Assembly (NCBI GenBank): GCA_033064195.1
Contig: JARBJD010000007.1
Span: forward strand, 372,001 to 436,000
Length of the DNA stretch: 64,000 nucleotides
Source of the DNA: Blattamonas nauphoetae
Lineage: Eukaryota > Preaxostyla > Oxymonadida
Direction: 5' to 3'
Each line of letters starts with the position of its first letter. Position 1 is the stretch's first letter. Positions 58,901 through 64,000 of the stretch are shown here, piece by piece. The position numbers and the translations under genes were made by a program. Below the pieces are notes generated by a model. It was not told the DNA's origin, did not search any database, and saw nothing but the letters and a program-made list of their open reading frames with translations.

Positions 58901-61900
58901 GGATCCCAAAGGCAGTGATGCTCTTTTCCAATGACTGTAACAATTCAAGTGTGAGGACTGAAACGTGATCTGGGTCATTGTCTGAGAAAAGTCTGGAGAG
59001 AATATCAGTGAAGATCACGTTGATCGTGGTTATTAATGTTTGTGTGTTCCAGAAACGAAAGTCGAGCGGTGAGGGTTGGAGTTTGGTTGGAGTGACAAGG
59101 TCTATTGGAGGAAAGAGATGTGTTTGATCGCCAAATGAAGGGTGGGTAGTGAGTTGAGGGGTTTGAACCTTTTTCAGGTCCTTTGTTTGCTTTCGATTCT
59201 GTTGAGAAATAAGTGTTTTATTCCATGTCGTCGGTGGCAAAAACAATCTAGTGAAGATTGAAAAGTCGAAAACGGCATTCTGTGTGATGCAATCGCTGAA
59301 TAGCGGAGTTTGGAGAGCACCCGATGGAATGAAGAAACCAGGGACTTGAGTCTTAATTGGGAATGAGGCAGTGGCCTGTTCGCTCATGCCATACATAGAT
59401 GGTGTGCCTGTCTGAGTGTTTGAGATTGTCTGTTTAGCTCGGAAAGCTTCGAGTCCAGAGACGATTGCTGATCCAATATAGGCGATAGCTGACTGAGACT
59501 GGGCACGGAGAGAGTGTTTCATCATCACTTCAATCTTGCTCAACCATTCATCTGCATCGAGATTGGTGGAATCGACTGGTGCCATCAGGGGGAGAATTTC
59601 ACCATCACGCGAAATCATACTGATGATTGAATTACCGAGACCGAGTCCGATCGATGAGACGTTGTTGAACAGTTTGTGAATGTGAGGGACGTTTTCTCTG
59701 GGTTCTTTGGCGAGTGAGAGGAGATCAAGGAGCTCTTCGTTTGACAGGAAATAAAGACGAGGAAAGAGGATTCGTTTAGCGTCAAGATATTTTGAGAGGC
59801 CAGCCCTTGTTGAGTCAAGGATTTGACAACATTCGGTGAGGATTGAGAGAGTCTTATTGTTCGCCTGAGGTCCACAGACAGCAAGGACGTGTGGGTTCGA
59901 CACAACATTTGCCATTAACTTTCGCCATGTGGCATCGACTGCATTGAATCGTCGTGTTTCATGAGGCCTTCGTTGAGCGATCTCTGCACCAGAAAAGATT
60001 GGCATGAGGAAAATCCACATCTTCTGACATTTGAACCAGCTGTTGAGGATAAGGTATAGTCGATCCAGAATTGCAAGCCAATTCTGAGCACGTGCTTCAT
60101 ATTGTGCGATGGGTGGAGATGAAAGGAATGACTGAACGGCTGCTCGTTGTTCGTCAATGAGCATGACCAATTCTCTGTTCGCACTAAGAATGTGAGTATC
60201 CGTGTTTTGGTGAGGCATGATCTCAAAGCATGCTTGGTTCATTTCGGCACTCATTCGATCGAGACCAGTTTCAATTGCATGCTCAGCCATTGCATTATCG
60301 GCGATTGTTAAGATCCGAGGATATTTCTCCAATTTCATCTCAAGCATCGTTCCGAGTGTGAACTCAGGAGTGGTGTAGTTGATTGGTTTGTGGATTTCAT
60401 TTGCGATCATCTGCCAATGTCTGGCTTTGATGGCAGGGTTAGACATCTTCAAAACCATTGGAATTCTTGTCTGGAAGGCAGCAACTTGTTGCTTAACTTG
60501 CTCTGCCAGATCAACCAACAGATTCCGTTTTCTGTTTTCTCCCATCACATCGATAACATGCGATAGAGTCTGTTCGATGCTGTCAGTTGTCAGTGCAATT
60601 GTGTATGCATCAATCTCATGGAATGAAGTGTTCGTCCAAGTGAAGGTGTTGTGGGACCATTCAATGATTGTTTTCCACATGGTGGAGACTGTTTCGAAGC
60701 TGTCAATAAGTTGCTGAATTTCTGGATACTCGTGAGGGGTCACCATTAACATTTCCTCCTGCCGAGCATAAAGTTCAGCCTGGTTCTTCAGGTCATGAAT
60801 CTTCTGGAGTAGAGTTCCGGTTTCTTTGGCATATTCTTCAGCAAAGTCAAAATCATCGAGAACGTCATATTTCTCGGTTTCTTTTCGAAGTTCAGCGATC
60901 TGCTGTTTCATGTCCGTTTGGAGATATGTCAATCGCTCTACCATTCCCGCTCTGAGTTTTCGGATAATCTTTGGCAGACCTTCCATTTGTTTGTTGAGTC
61001 GAGCTGGAGCAACGAAAGATTCCCATCGTGCTGCAGTGTCTGCTTGTGTTGGAGGGAAGTGGAAGTACTCCAACATTTTGAATCTTTGCCCAAGTAACGA
61101 TATGTCGTTCTCTCGCTCGTCAATGATTTCCAAGAGCTGGTCAACACGGCCGTTCAGAGCAAACAATTCCTCCGCAGTTTGTGGAAGTCTATTGAGCTCA
61201 TCTTGATAACCCTTAAATTCTGCGATAATAGCTCGGCATTGATCGGTGCATTGATTTGATAAGGTTTCGAGGAGTTCGTTTCTAAGCTGACCGAGAGCAT
61301 TGAAGAAGGCATGGCGAGTGGGTCTAAAGTCAAGTGTGTACGCATTGACAATCAGGAAGGGAGGAATAGACACTGAAACCTCTTCAAGAGTGGCTTCAAT
61401 TGACTTGACCTGCTCACTGATATCTGTCAAGGTTGGATTCTTTGCAAACAAGACCTGCCTGAATTGGTCTGGGGGGAGAGAAAGGAAAGTTGAGAACCGA
61501 TTGAGTGAAGCGACTAGAGCAAGCGGCCCTGCCTCAAGATCATCAAAGAGCTGTGAAATTTTGGTGCGGACATTAAGTGCTGAATCGAGATCTGGAACGG
61601 CGTTGATTGTCAATTTTGATGTTTTGCTGTGAAGAGATGGAATTTCAAAAACAGGAAAGGTATTCGCGATGTTGATCGTCTGTTCAATGCTTCGAATTGC
61701 TCTTTCCCTGAATGAGATGAGAGGTGGTTCGAAGACGAACTGTTTATCTCTCATTTCAACCAGAACATAGAACAATGGTGGGACATTTGAGTTGCATGTT
61801 GTGACTTGCGTAACTACTGCTTCCATCGACAGACCAGAAAAGAGTTCTTTGTGCTTCATTTGATCTGTTTTTGGGATCGAAAGAGGTTTAATGACAGACG

Positions 61901-64000
61901 TATCCATTGGTCCCATTTTGCTGTCAGGTCGAGAGACAGATTCTGGATGTGGAGTTTGGAGGCGTGAATAGGGGACCGGAGTGCTTGAATTGTTTGGCTC
62001 TGTTTTCTTTACCTCTTCACCTAAAAGTTGTTTCTGTTTTCGAAGTTCCCTTTCTCGTTCTTTTCGGAGTCGTCTACGTTCTTCCCGTTTCACTTTTCGT
62101 TCTTCTGCTGCGAGTTGTTGTGAATGCCTCAGTTCAGGAATGTATGTAGCAGGGAATGCATCGCGGAAATCTTGAAATTGCTTCAAAAACAGCCTGAGTG
62201 ACTCACGCACTGTTTTTTCAATCACAGTTTCCAATTGGCAATTGATCACAGAGATGAGATTGATCAGCATTGGTTGAAGTTGTGGGAGATCGCCATCTTC
62301 ACGGATTTCCTCAGTGACGTCCATCATCAAAGCTCCGACATTTTCGAGTGTCACAACATTGACATGAGAAATGGCAGAGTCCAGCTGAGCGAGAAGAGCA
62401 TTCGAATAGTCAGAATATTTCATTGGAATTGGCTTGTTCAATGCATCTTGATAATCAATTGCTTGTCGAGCAACATCTAATCTTTGCTCGATTGGAACTT
62501 CTTCGTCATTGAGAGTTTGATTTGGAACAAGAGGAGGTGGGACGATAATTGTTCCTTGTCCTTTTGCTGCAAGAAGTGGAGGAGCTGGTATGTTTGGAGC
62601 AGAACCAGGGGCTGTGTTTACCACCATCTTTGATTGAGGCTTGTCAGGATTGACAAGAAGTGAAACCACATCCTCAGGATTGAGTGGAATGGCTGTCTTC
62701 CCTCCACTCACGATGACCGCTGATGCCTTTTCGTTTTCATCAACGAGAGCGAGTTTTTGGTCTTCGTCGTTTTGATTCTCCGCTTCTTCTCTCTCCATCC
62801 TCTCAATTTCGTCTTGCATGTGTTGGAGTTGTTCTCTTGCCTTCATTTTTTCGTCTTCTTGGAAAAGCATCGCGAGAGTGGTGATCTTTGGTTTAGGTTG
62901 GATGAGTGCTGGGGAATGTGGAGCTTCGAAAGGAGGAGGAATGAAGAGAAACGAATGGAATTGGACAGAATGAATGGCTTCCCATGCCATCTGTGCACAC
63001 TTCAGAATGATGGAGTGTGAAAGATGATACTCGAGTGTGAGATGCCTGATTGAACCAAAAAATCGTTTTTTGATTTCAAAGGAGATACCCAATCGTCTCC
63101 ATTCTTCGGAAGGCTTTTCAATTCTGAGGTATGAAGGCAGACTCATGATACTCAGTGTTTCTTGTTTGTCTTGGTTTATGATCTCGCGGACATCAATGAG
63201 AGTCTTCGTCGTCTGAAGCAGGTTTCCTGTGTTCAAAGTTCCGTAGGCCGGGTACTTTTTCACAATTCCCTTCTTTTCCAAACTGGCCTCTTTCTGAGCA
63301 TACACAAAATGAGCTCTAACTTCTTCAAAATACTCCGCGATGATGGTGCCCATGTGCGCAATATGTTGCCTTTCTGGGTCAGTGAGTCCCACTCTGTCGA
63401 AGACATTCTTCTGAATGAAGGTATCTGCAGTCAAGCTCATTCCGAGGCTTGTACAGGGCGTTTTATGAGCCCAGTACGGATTGATAACAGATTGGAACGA
63501 TGGGAGACTCTCGAACGTGATTGCGTCCTTTTGGTAGTGTTCCATCATTCGATTAATGAACGGGACCGGCGGTGCTGATGGATCATCATTCTCGTCAACA
63601 ACACCAGCAGCCGCTTTGAGCTGATTTTCGAGTTGAATTTCTGATTGAAGCATTTCCATCTTTTTTGCTGCTCGTTCTTTTTCTTTCTGATTCAGGATTA
63701 ATTTGGTTCTTCTCTTTCGACTTCTTCGCTCCTCATCTGTTTCTTCCATTGATTCGCCGGTTTTCCTCTTTCGACGATAAAAGTTGAAAGTACCTTTCTT
63801 CGGCCCAAACCTGCGATATGAAATATGTTCGTCGCCAGTCGCTTGAGCATCATCATCTTCATCATTTTCCGATTTGTTCTTTTTCGCAAAAAGATGAGGC
63901 TCGACGTGAGCTTCATTGAGGATCATTGTCGATGGATGGATGATGTACCCCGTTTTCGGGTTGATTCGAACTGGTCGGCTGGTTGCTCCGTATCGAATCA
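43968..64000 (-). CDS. Giant divergent dynein heavy chain, partial at the right edge
   Basis: One open frame of at least 6,652 codons, ending TAG at 43968. It stays open past the ATG at 63926 to the window edge, so the true start is outside. Dynein landmarks, numbered from 63926: linker region; 'YGYEFLGSS'; AAA1 Walker A GPSGVGKTET (about 1864) and Walker B LLDEIN; AAA2 Walker A GAAGTGKTT (about 2369), later 'ASPATVTRCG'; AAA3 site GPQDAGKHT (about 3279); AAA4 'LVGGSGTGRYTLTRLAAY' (about 3865); stalk and microtubule-binding domain ('PPPNMMIVIEAL', 'DYWGDAQLMFGD', 'VACKSLCFWI'; plus strand about 50270-51200); AAA5 'SWPFIIDPQQQALKWL'; AAA6 'LLLRALRPD', 'WIVIQNCHL', 'RFRFIFIS'; C-terminal 'VKGLALESAVWN' and LLRG. 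Usual chains are 4,000-4,700 residues; extra length comes from low-complexity inserts. AAA3 and AAA4 sites are degenerate. No intron is needed. Confidence 0.93.
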   Translation of the reverse strand, partial: IRYGATSRPVRINPKTGYIIHPSTMILNEAHVEPHLFAKKNKSENDEDDDAQATGDEHISYRRFGPKKGTFNFYRRKRKTGESMEETDEERRSRKRRTKLILNQKEKERAAKKMEMLQSEIQLENQLKAAAGVVDENDDPSAPPVPFINRMMEHYQKDAITFESLPSFQSVINPYWAHKTPCTSLGMSLTADTFIQKNVFDRVGLTDPERQHIAHMGTIIAEYFEEVRAHFVYAQKEASLEKKGIVKKYPAYGTLNTGNLLQTTKTLIDVREIINQDKQETLSIMSLPSYLRIEKPSEEWRRLGISFEIKKRFFGSIRHLTLEYHLSHSIILKCAQMAWEAIHSVQFHSFLFIPPPFEAPHSPALIQPKPKITTLAMLFQEDEKMKAREQLQHMQDEIERMEREEAENQNDEDQKLALVDENEKASAVIVSGGKTAIPLNPEDVVSLLVNPDKPQSKMVVNTAPGSAPNIPAPPLLAAKGQGTIIVPPPLVPNQTLNDEEVPIEQRLDVARQAIDYQDALNKPIPMKYSDYSNALLAQLDSAISHVNVVTLENVGALMMDVTEEIREDGDLPQLQPMLINLISVINCQLETVIEKTVRESLRLFLKQFQDFRDAFPATYIPELRHSQQLAAEERKVKREERRRLRKERERELRKQKQLLGEEVKKTEPNNSSTPVPYSRLQTPHPESVSRPDSKMGPMDTSVIKPLSIPKTDQMKHKELFSGLSMEAVVTQVTTCNSNVPPLFYVLVEMRDKQFVFEPPLISFRERAIRSIEQTINIANTFPVFEIPSLHSKTSKLTINAVPDLDSALNVRTKISQLFDDLEAGPLALVASLNRFSTFLSLPPDQFRQVLFAKNPTLTDISEQVKSIEATLEEVSVSIPPFLIVNAYTLDFRPTRHAFFNALGQLRNELLETLSNQCTDQCRAIIAEFKGYQDELNRLPQTAEELFALNGRVDQLLEIIDERENDISLLGQRFKMLEYFHFPPTQADTAARWESFVAPARLNKQMEGLPKIIRKLRAGMVERLTYLQTDMKQQIAELRKETEKYDVLDDFDFAEEYAKETGTLLQKIHDLKNQAELYARQEEMLMVTPHEYPEIQQLIDSFETVSTMWKTIIEWSHNTFTWTNTSFHEIDAYTIALTTDSIEQTLSHVIDVMGENRKRNLLVDLAEQVKQQVAAFQTRIPMVLKMSNPAIKARHWQMIANEIHKPINYTTPEFTLGTMLEMKLEKYPRILTIADNAMAEHAIETGLDRMSAEMNQACFEIMPHQNTDTHILSANRELVMLIDEQRAAVQSFLSSPPIAQYEARAQNWLAILDRLYLILNSWFKCQKMWIFLMPIFSGAEIAQRRPHETRRFNAVDATWRKLMANVVSNPHVLAVCGPQANNKTLSILTECCQILDSTRAGLSKYLDAKRILFPRLYFLSNEELLDLLSLAKEPRENVPHIHKLFNNVSSIGLGLGNSIISMISRDGEILPLMAPVDSTNLDADEWLSKIEVMMKHSLRAQSQSAIAYIGSAIVSGLEAFRAKQTISNTQTGTPSMYGMSEQATASFPIKTQVPGFFIPSGALQTPLFSDCITQNAVFDFSIFTRLFLPPTTWNKTLISQQNRKQTKDLKKVQTPQLTTHPSFGDQTHLFPPIDLVTPTKLQPSPLDFRFWNTQTLITTINVIFTDILSRLFSDNDPDHVSVLTLELLQSLEKSITAFGILDRSFRSSTKTTEILKIRSLLSHFLMLRGLVREILSEAVSFHEAEVDSIRVSWIVNQGKSKTNLPTTFNPVSYSSTSPLSRQQSAQRNQNDCTTQIHRQMVTSSPTAQRTSLFSCLLRTSPKAVAAWDATPQYHYDDTNGLTFQIGKALIPYGYEFLGSSTPPFIFTPQTKIIFQAAAIARMSNLSFSLFGPSGVGKTETCRILSRFAGQPYSIFTCTSNISLNIVLQFLRGYACSGCWCLLDEINLLEAASLSVIAQQIQEIQYAIASKQTRLVFQTDELSIIPSGLLMLSYDYINTKLSPSLDQYFSSSSNKASDFTTFEPSSHSIPDNLKSVYRPYALVEPDVSYIMESLLMLAGFTTAPQLAQLLVSLFSFSKLMVNKTETDSDFGIRLLKQVVQAAEQNLHPVTFPVYDQQIKTTATTQRKQESKLVRKASKMMYESESGLGIVIESSDGVPSTPVLLSADIPSPEGSRHTRQTSLDLARSEPSGNAVYDSTQLKQKELIAILTAVLNTVSPYLRGLQPTLFRSLISFVFKVGGNIEQEFGVSANFLARTFEEYGLVTQNTNEHAIDMRTLLRTQIISQAVSRANLTPKSSAYNLLEIPESTEVTDISELSTERSKSTVRSNTSLIPYQSTYNPPDPYSQTLTVDAHTLLKSAVMSAAKEFRILPTDTLISKCLQLHDQLQLRTGVFIIGAAGTGKTTIIKLLATSWTLLSYELNWALLQTRQKQQLLQMERENKKKRRDNDDSIEVSSEDDDDSDESRPRKRNRKRRSSSSTEESSEDSDSSNSFTEDDSEESEEMEKKLQETEGDAPKSNQPTHIDLIEQSIQNEENLNILEEMLEEEEITAWTKLGSEKDPQIAGTGEDIIFNRGSGDQSVQTLMKEVQTFGFSKSQLFNSKDKEKRMMNRTRARNVARAEIFSQVSVQVVYPFAFSEAEVMGEENDSTGEWKDGLLSSFLREASVGTSDAILKQDTQGMSSLSTTNTTGKMDRQEQEILSKKAHWILLDLSSKAVRWVELFNSALDEHGSITLTNGERLSLSKDTKILFESDSLQTASPATVTRCGVMNIDASTLSLTSLVESWLSRLQDKYVKIIPKKQPVSFKSVVEEGKQKITESEQQAAALNPVQTPGDDASTGKQNQSKIKPMKQETVIDPDTYPIHEVLAATLSELLRPLFVGYLPSCLSLIQKDQAEHADQPVSIHTLVRTVCQMLDCLLPAVVEQAKKEGEQDETDCENRRLRMIAEYKQHKAEEEAEKEMMNTAVDLLKNDLNPDFNPFDENQLPPPNLNINTKERKRRGSVQHGRSPNSRRDSITSHDSHHRRVSVSSIGEVQAPSTLTAKPIYPTWAFSGKNRLTNKLNDSISGENLSSLATAIFLKRRQPPEEDEPKAPKTNEEEVTEKEPEQPANLAKKPKSLLAQSLMPNQDREKSDKDAIQAINESIQVDITAKRSERRAQFHSRVQEVFVFCFLWGVSGMQPHRTRTVIERSIRRVHDEMTSMTESTVVIPPSRSLFDMRFNIASSTWEEWETVAKMGIDGILNEPLAGTVHETGAFGAVIRTETEIKASKDVVRGNYFDTMLQVTPSVANVVYLMRVMNEGMAPLLLIGPQDAGKHTLVDSFFNAYLKESQKAISSAAGLTSVAHRQSALRNQSQRVSAFSRRNTSTIRSDRKGIHGKSSRILPKARKEMTTRRGTLSQTSARQVSSRKGLQQTTRQSAGEKEEEDEEEVDELEEEVEEPLYLIQQAASITLNASTTAAHAMSFIQHYLQTRRGYEIAPQAGIRLLLALHHLEATQLCSTDQLDQGTASSSMDLDGMYHNDLIDFERQNPLELLRLIFNEGGWPDLSNNTFAHPLKIQDVAFLSSSTTKWTDSSNSINVNIPPRLLRHYFVIQMPSPENSVLQKIFVNTLNHFAADHQGNAKSILEETVAATFSVHESIRKFVDTHSSHAILPAFSFNTTSLTSVFEGILMTEDSTVTKQLQYPGKDDKNAQGKVISLQPSLSHSGTNSHNDSSLFDESKSIMGEGKMSLGLGSLATDLPQEDISRRDSSFEQETVPFDHKIDAPSSFINLWYHEMLRTYSDSLGTIEHQQVFMDLLNETSRKTFGVSFSDRTDVNGNETYPYPIFGDFADQERHYVQLEGIEQATRQLKAYLEEYNNTTMEQPLSLILFEEAVLSLVKLCRIFRMYRGHVSLVGGSGTGRYTLTRLAAYVTDCTFYHLPSFSSAGIRFGSSSSVQDNPSTNSPQTHTTRQFVTKRKNQKQTTQASSPGAQWKQEMKMLMLNAGDADGIPHILFIDDTLIQEPVVLEDVCYLLRDGFISGLMSNADLKSIYTGLESRYYDEARQVSPKESTLNQYFIKRLKENIHIVLCISPSNPRFSQILRAYPDIIKRTQPILWNLWTDNSLRAIAHSFFQSSDPFSVPIWKQQTGSRAPSRPYSSTQRQLTTGERDLQRQGEDISFEALVSALENEDTDAPVPPHRVGTAKTGQLSNLSTVPDDQSESNPEKLEGDLFVEEADPLIPLVDACIEFHYAIVDLVQSRPDALDGVEEERPLQITASHFRRLLDTICSVTRKLRDSTLTQSLKLERGVLRVAEITAEAPRLEKHLVKLLPLLQQASNDIDAVMQRIQEESTKAEQTRRLAQDKEAKLNVQKEVVAQKLAVAEAELRKNAPDFDRAQTALSKLNSKHIAEIRRIRNPPPNMMIVIEALSIILGRTPSKLPNGQPDYWGDAQLMFGDADFLKILQQYDARNMSEDVMARLSPYIANPQFTPKSVERVSVACKSLCFWIRSVYQYHQVWLQIAPLIIEQQEQEKAQREMEDTLNLVRNALAVLEKRLTSLQRQKEEALSRRQQLIDDQEESKKNLALARQLTKELASEGRRWASDLAAQRRAQPLLTGNALLSAAMLTYTGFLSVSERKHLIQDVWPEILDKLELPHLPIEELIRNFVGELELLDWTHKYSLPNTLHTVTSATIVKFSTSWPFIIDPQQQALKWLLAEGGNKIKVVSSSSPDAALLIQGAIHEKKNVIFLLESPNSAGLINLSQSIAYSSNRNEFSGTGGITSSSGNTQKEEDKSKLTTIEENGSNYRTVLFGKGARKFWVNEILPKHLDATHTFKSAVLGLSQSSLRFSVTANDEVMASLMQIDTQLSGLLLKQFVTQRQIRPPPPNSSRPGSTTNRQVVPQSPSMRHSALSTRRTSASQKVDPPQQSQPTLDLPSTLAPQLEKKRVMIVGTNPVELPPDFRIMLLSISDCPNLPEEYVNNFTVVDFTVTSDSLIEQLLSMITKAARPQLDRDIQNSTRELTELRRDHTKQEESLLDMLATHTLMQLLDPVFFDKLSKTKALTANIEAKVNSTKETQKLQNEALITFNYPARRLASLFVCISGMNKLNPMYRLSLNRFLGCVQDALSDQKLVSLGQKPLKSLPSLPSAPLPSTGLPPPSDEKMASITFLDDEIIAEINRTQLVWIDGGQEEEEEEVDEFIDVPEVLVVDASDGATMVFPELKTPQPEILHDQKADQPEKPIKEKKDKDKKKQTLQSMIHDISTNTPPPEPEKKPPKPIKHGREFAIINMEEREREAEEEWLEEKRKVERAYAELTAKYSKALGTILVRRTFTRFSPMFFTIDRELFLSLYSLRCLLEEGAMDEMEYCFALSGDIPEEDDHQLLDQLPSPPDSTFFDNSPKSPFAKSPVMSPPPVEVKTPTLLRQDTKPQWASKTVWDSLTTLSRFPRFSFLSEYLKHSDGMEWIRLLSSSIPQNQPFPSLNMKLNSFPKSDKPKASRTNAPSLPTPSSPPEEEIIIQPPPELKDPITRFLLLRALRPDSMAGTLQTLTIDFFGRAFSTAKPRPLVDIIKNTPASTPLVLLTTQTSRTADTVQDAADTLSSSLGTIRVKHLSTSDESVKRSSRIITEGSYHGQWIVIQNCHLAPIWLNPLIPYLASNLLVRAHSRFRFIFISKQTPLFPPQILQHSTIVAIESTQSFRSSLTENIESLQKKWPTQSETWRRLAVSAADVTASTFARHKFGRSGWRVDNDAGSTSDWMTALFCLDQEYGRRFEGRTGFIPADSDQDISNQPPSDLGRGGERGKKVEKKGKQDDSLLFEPIKPPPGTVFVVHGDHLPSLFISLIQKKTQSLSQTDNNQKDEDDDNPKSRVTPGLIQKSSAVSQSGSSYQGRVKPVIGSTIAPRGSATTASKSLLQGLIESPVEVVKQKTDAFIKPFQFFNRTPRIQSLTNIAQFERLLRLIVFGGSIGEKEFDLLQMVKLSLIHFNNSVAQPTSPLAVFTPLKTLFFTNSPITFGKLLQKLKRTPRQMGSSLNNKDTPQASPSPSLSPSNSINYPPSPQLTDVTEITQLSAPVSSITSNVDDLQDCIDLALPLTVAPFSKSAVSNKRIIQSLLALDSSYSFSSTSISVSPIKPADEPDYITPVEFRTRPSSATVVILSTPPIGRSSFNSPGIPAIQSPFVKRRSKALNVVSTATSKLLTPLQSNQIPQIHFKHPSFFVTYTLVCELTSISNRIRFVKRRLSSFESALSRDKTGQNQKPQTPGTPHFRPSSSRLKTAATHTSAMRPLVKIPQLVERINRQYMFFLDWFNGSLPDVFDLSMFENPRMFLWSALIECANALHLDPSTVSWAIEPIHIANGDDQEFEKYAQTYDSDHPVRDPTPQFESGTRSLHSSKSMRNVFASQQVSDTLSTMEFARDTQSKKSQAVEKKSTGAFEAAAKKTKNVLKFFGSGASQESLPKLTPKKTILPTSDFITEEMLETMCWKRDSIFVKGLALESAVWNYSTNTLEKNEAFVNVDGNHITATGAHRTTIPFARLYLQTVRTASSADSSKGKDNGQISRDKLSLTELKQELTKTMTMRSVAQTLIGSSTSPTRPIPLAFYSSLFSLTQFQTDPNFHHVDQSYGATNDITYSINDLLPFNFRQQLNTTGFYPAPLFKLSESPKPIRDSYSSMSFGDFENSFVTTILIPIGGKSGDDWLLRGLCLVLP
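56440..56700 (-). other. Acidic/serine-rich insert inside dynein AAA2
   Basis: Within the dynein frame, after the AAA2 Walker A, lies a run of Asp, Glu, Ser and basic clusters (for example SSEDDDDSDESRPRKRNRKR). It lengthens the space between the AAA2 Walker A and its 'HWILLDLSS' segment to about 300 residues, several times the normal distance. It is in frame, with no stop and no splice-like borders, so I treat it as a protein insert rather than an intron. Confidence 0.7.

Overview
This is nuclear DNA from a compact, intron-rich, flagellated protist. Almost every gene has a clear eukaryotic identity: coatomer gamma, SUMO, ARPC4, PP1 inhibitor-2, farnesyltransferase beta, RanBP1, a PP6 SAPS subunit, DRC4/GAS8, DDX27/Drs1, YIPF6, a CLC chloride channel and a dynein heavy chain. 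Genes sit on both strands, often under 200 bp apart. Introns are mostly 23-70 nt and begin GTATxx or GTTTxx. TAA, TAG and TGA all act as stops. The predicted protein at 27490-28482 matches, from memory, a large family I associate with the oxymonad Blattamonas nauphoetae. I therefore think this is an oxymonad, probably Blattamonas, but I could not run a search.

Region 1 (1-7390) is rearranged. A unit of more than 2.8 kb is present twice in tandem at an offset of about 4,334 bp. Each copy carries a truncated GPI ethanolamine-phosphate transferase piece (minus strand), an inverted copy of the last part of the coatomer-gamma gene (plus strand), and two SUMO genes facing each other across a spacer of about 514 bp. 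There are therefore four SUMO genes, all predicted to give the same 88-residue precursor. The right-hand palindrome (5071-7390) has two 903-bp arms with no difference that I found, and its right arm runs into the full-length coatomer-gamma gene.

Region 2 (7150-35340) is ordinary gene-dense DNA in which most genes have two to eight short introns. In order: coatomer gamma (-), ARPC4 (-), PP1 inhibitor-2 (+), farnesyltransferase beta (-), a coiled-coil protein with a ubiquitin-like end (+), kelch-FYVE (-), RanBP1 (+), SAPS/PP6R (-), RNF32-like (+), CDC25/arsenate-reductase-like (-), DRC4 (-), an oxymonad-type helical-repeat protein (-), DDX27 (-), YIPF6 (-) and a WD40-like protein (-).

Region 3 (35440-64000) holds three very long genes read as single open frames: a CLC channel (1,055 aa), an FHA plus glutamate-rich protein (1,123 aa) and a dynein heavy chain of more than 6,650 aa that runs off the right edge. 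Between them are one small two-exon gene and one 333-bp mariner-like MITE. DRC4, the RNF32-like protein and the dynein point to flagella. Coatomer, YIPF6 and FYVE-kelch belong to membrane traffic. SUMO, RanBP1 and farnesyltransferase belong to protein modification and nuclear transport.
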